Below are positions 62,390-64,000 of a stretch of 64,000 nt of DNA, in pieces; within the stretch, counting starts at the first letter, position 1; every line of letters starts with the position of its first letter. A model generated the notes under the pieces. The model ran no database searches. It had not been told where the DNA came from and saw only the letters and a list, made by a program, of their open reading frames with translations. A program made the position numbers and the translations under genes. This stretch comes from Alphaproteobacteria bacterium (GTDB lineage: Bacteria; Pseudomonadota; Alphaproteobacteria; Micavibrionales; Micavibrionaceae): positions 1 to 64,000 of the forward strand of contig JAGRIJ010000008.1 of NCBI GenBank assembly GCA_020443295.1. The letters are read 5' to 3'.

Positions 62390-64000
62390 GTGTCTTCAGC
62401 TCTCAAAAACCGAAAACGCTTTTGGAAGGGTATGGCGTTTCTCATCGCCCTGCTGATCTGCCCTTCGGCGATGGCGGCAGAGAAGAGCGCTGCTGACGGT
62501 TATCAGGGAGAATATTCAGAAAAATCCAGCGAACCGGCTCAACTGGTCCTGCTGGATCGCCCCGCCATAGAAAATTTCTACGCTCAGAGAAACGGTGAGC
62601 CTGTCTGGTTAAAAGGCAACCGCCTCAATAAGCGGGCGGCCCTTCTGATCAAGGCAATACAAAATTCATGGACGCACGGTTTAAATCCGGAAACTTATCA
62701 CTGGAACCGCATTTTTGAAATAACAGGCGCGAAAGCTAGTGCCGGAAAACGTCTGCCCCTGAAACAGGAAACAATTATGTTTTTTGAGTTGATGCTCACA
62801 GACTCTTTCGTGCGTTATGTGCGCGATCTGAGCGGGATGCGCATAGACGCGCAAAGCCTTGAGATGGAGGCGTCTCATTGGCGCCAGAGGCTTGATACGC
62901 AAACAGTTTTAAGCCTGCTGAACGACGAGAGCGACTTTGAAGGGCTTCTCATCAGGGTGCAGCCACAGGGGGCAACGTACAAGGCGCTTCAGTCTGAGCT
63001 GAAAACATTGCTGAAAAAATGGCAGGATGACCCGGAAGCGCAACTCGAGCCGATCAGGATAAGCGGGGCTTTATCGCCGGGAAAGTCGCATCCTGAAGTG
63101 CCAAAATTACGGCGCAGGCTGGGTCTCTCCGAACCCTCCAAAAAGGAAAACAGCCTGATTTACGATAGCAAGCTCGAACAGGCGGTAAAAAAATTTCAGG
63201 CGGAAAAGGGCCTCAAGGATGACGGGGTAATCGGCTCGAAAACCCTTTACAGTTTAAATCAAAACCTGCTGGATAAAATTGATCAGGTCATCATTAATCT
63301 GGAACGTCTGCGCTGGATGCCTTCCGAAAGCGCCAGCAAACTCGTGATGGTTAATCTGCCCTCCGCCACCCTTTGGGCTCTGGAAGACGGGCAGGTAAAA
63401 TTGGAAATGCCCGTGATTGTGGGAAGACCAAAACGGGCCACACTGTCTTTCCGCACGGAAATAACCGGCGTACGTTTTAACCCCGACTGGACGGTCCCGC
63501 CGACGATCCAAAAAGAGGACATTCTCCCGAAGCTGATCGATGATCCCGGATATCTGGTCGACAAGGGTATGGAAATTTATGACGGCTATGGAAAGGATGC
63601 CCAGACCCTCGATCCCATGACCACCGACTGGGCCGCGATGACGCCCGGGGAATACAAGACCCTGCGTCTGGTTCAGATCCCCGGAGCCCAGAACCCTCTG
63701 GGCCGCATAAGGATCCTGATGCCCAATAAGCACAACATCTACCTGCACGATACGAATGACCGTAAACTGTTCGGGCGCTCTGACCGGGCGCAATCGTCGG
63801 GGTGTATCCGTCTGCAGGATCCTGAAAAACTGGCAAACTTCATTTTATCCGAGCGGGAAGGGTGGTCGGACGGCCAGTTAAAAAAATATCTGGAGAACAA
63901 AAAAACCAAGGATATTATGATCCCGCATCATGTCCCGGTTTACCTGTTATATTATACCGCTTGGATTGGTCCGGAGGGCCAGGTGGTCTTCGGGGAAGAC
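62390..64000 (+). CDS. L,D-transpeptidase (YcbB/LdtD-like), 3' end outside the window
   Basis: At least 537 residues, with no stop before the right edge. A GTG at 62390 gives a basic N-terminus followed by a hydrophobic core and SAMAA, a good Sec signal; an ATG at 62432 is the alternative. A peptidoglycan-binding domain (about 230-285, LEQAVKKFQAEKGLKDDGVIGSKTL) is followed by the YkuD catalytic domain with HDTNDRKLFGRSDRAQSSGCIRLQD, whose Cys is at about residue 476. It makes 3-3 peptidoglycan crosslinks in the periplasm. Confidence 0.93.
   Translation, partial: MSSALKNRKRFWKGMAFLIALLICPSAMAAEKSAADGYQGEYSEKSSEPAQLVLLDRPAIENFYAQRNGEPVWLKGNRLNKRAALLIKAIQNSWTHGLNPETYHWNRIFEITGAKASAGKRLPLKQETIMFFELMLTDSFVRYVRDLSGMRIDAQSLEMEASHWRQRLDTQTVLSLLNDESDFEGLLIRVQPQGATYKALQSELKTLLKKWQDDPEAQLEPIRISGALSPGKSHPEVPKLRRRLGLSEPSKKENSLIYDSKLEQAVKKFQAEKGLKDDGVIGSKTLYSLNQNLLDKIDQVIINLERLRWMPSESASKLVMVNLPSATLWALEDGQVKLEMPVIVGRPKRATLSFRTEITGVRFNPDWTVPPTIQKEDILPKLIDDPGYLVDKGMEIYDGYGKDAQTLDPMTTDWAAMTPGEYKTLRLVQIPGAQNPLGRIRILMPNKHNIYLHDTNDRKLFGRSDRAQSSGCIRLQDPEKLANFILSEREGWSDGQLKKYLENKKTKDIMIPHHVPVYLLYYTAWIGPEGQVVFGED

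Overview
The window looks like chromosomal DNA of a free-living alphaproteobacterium of mid GC content. Three things support this. The gene orders are typical of the class: lgt / MidA-type methyltransferase / pgeF, ubiK / ybjN / proC, murJ / trpS ... usp / nfu / tsaB, and a MucR/Ros regulator. A GTTC-N7-GTTC SOS box of the alphaproteobacterial type lies before a Y-family polymerase gene. The window also carries a polyhydroxyalkanoate (PHA) locus with PhaR and a phasin. I saw no rRNA, tRNA, CRISPR array, insertion sequence or prophage. Genes are densely packed, and no gene-free stretch is clearly longer than about 300 bases (35728-36029 is the longest). I cannot name the genus.

Layout. 1-11.9 kb: damage-tolerance polymerase, TerB-like protein, lipoprotein, 7Fe ferredoxin, cysteine synthase, ferredoxin-NADP reductase, mutS, an unidentified protein, a 32-residue membrane peptide not annotated by length-based gene finding, coaBC, an acidic anchored protein and ubiE. 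11.9-19.5 kb: murJ-trpS, a secreted protein, a TauE/SafE exporter with its TIGR02186-like partner, usp, nfu-tsaB and mucR. 19.5-27.7 kb: proC/ybjN/ubiK on the minus strand, then lgt, MidA, pgeF, prs, rplY, pth and ychF on the plus strand. 27.7-31.8 kb, the most unusual part: a cupredoxin / outer-membrane barrel / cytochrome b561 operon, a 54-residue Asp-rich peptide, and a 637-residue protein ending in three Cys-x8-Cys repeats, read from a near-consensus promoter overlapped by nested dyads. 31.8-42.5 kb: ilvE, an OmpR/EnvZ-like pair, CsaA, phasin, a PAS hybrid-free sensor kinase, recX, an ABC-2 permease, two lipoproteins (one OmpA-like) and a DJ-1/PfpI protein without its cysteine. 42.5-50.4 kb: prfB with its programmed frameshift, a large coiled-coil secreted protein, and phaR / phaC-phaA-phaB followed by a cyclic-nucleotide-domain protein. 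50.4-64 kb: an AsmA protein, a minus-strand cluster (YdcH, purE, purK, fumC, a methyltransferase-like protein, a ribbon-helix-helix protein), 6-phosphofructokinase, a pair of bacterial-PH membrane proteins, a conspicuously GC-rich ilvD, and an L,D-transpeptidase that runs off the end.

How the genes work together. The PHA genes form a storage module (PhaA/PhaB make 3-hydroxybutyryl-CoA, a short PhaC polymerises it, the phasin coats granules and PhaR represses). TTGC-N6-GCAA elements before phaC and before the DJ-1-like gene suggest a shared regulator. Envelope genes are common: murJ, lgt, pgeF, AsmA, OmpA-like lipoprotein and L,D-transpeptidase. The best candidates for undescribed biology are the cupredoxin/barrel/b561 operon and the neighbouring CYADD-repeat protein with its small Asp-rich companion.
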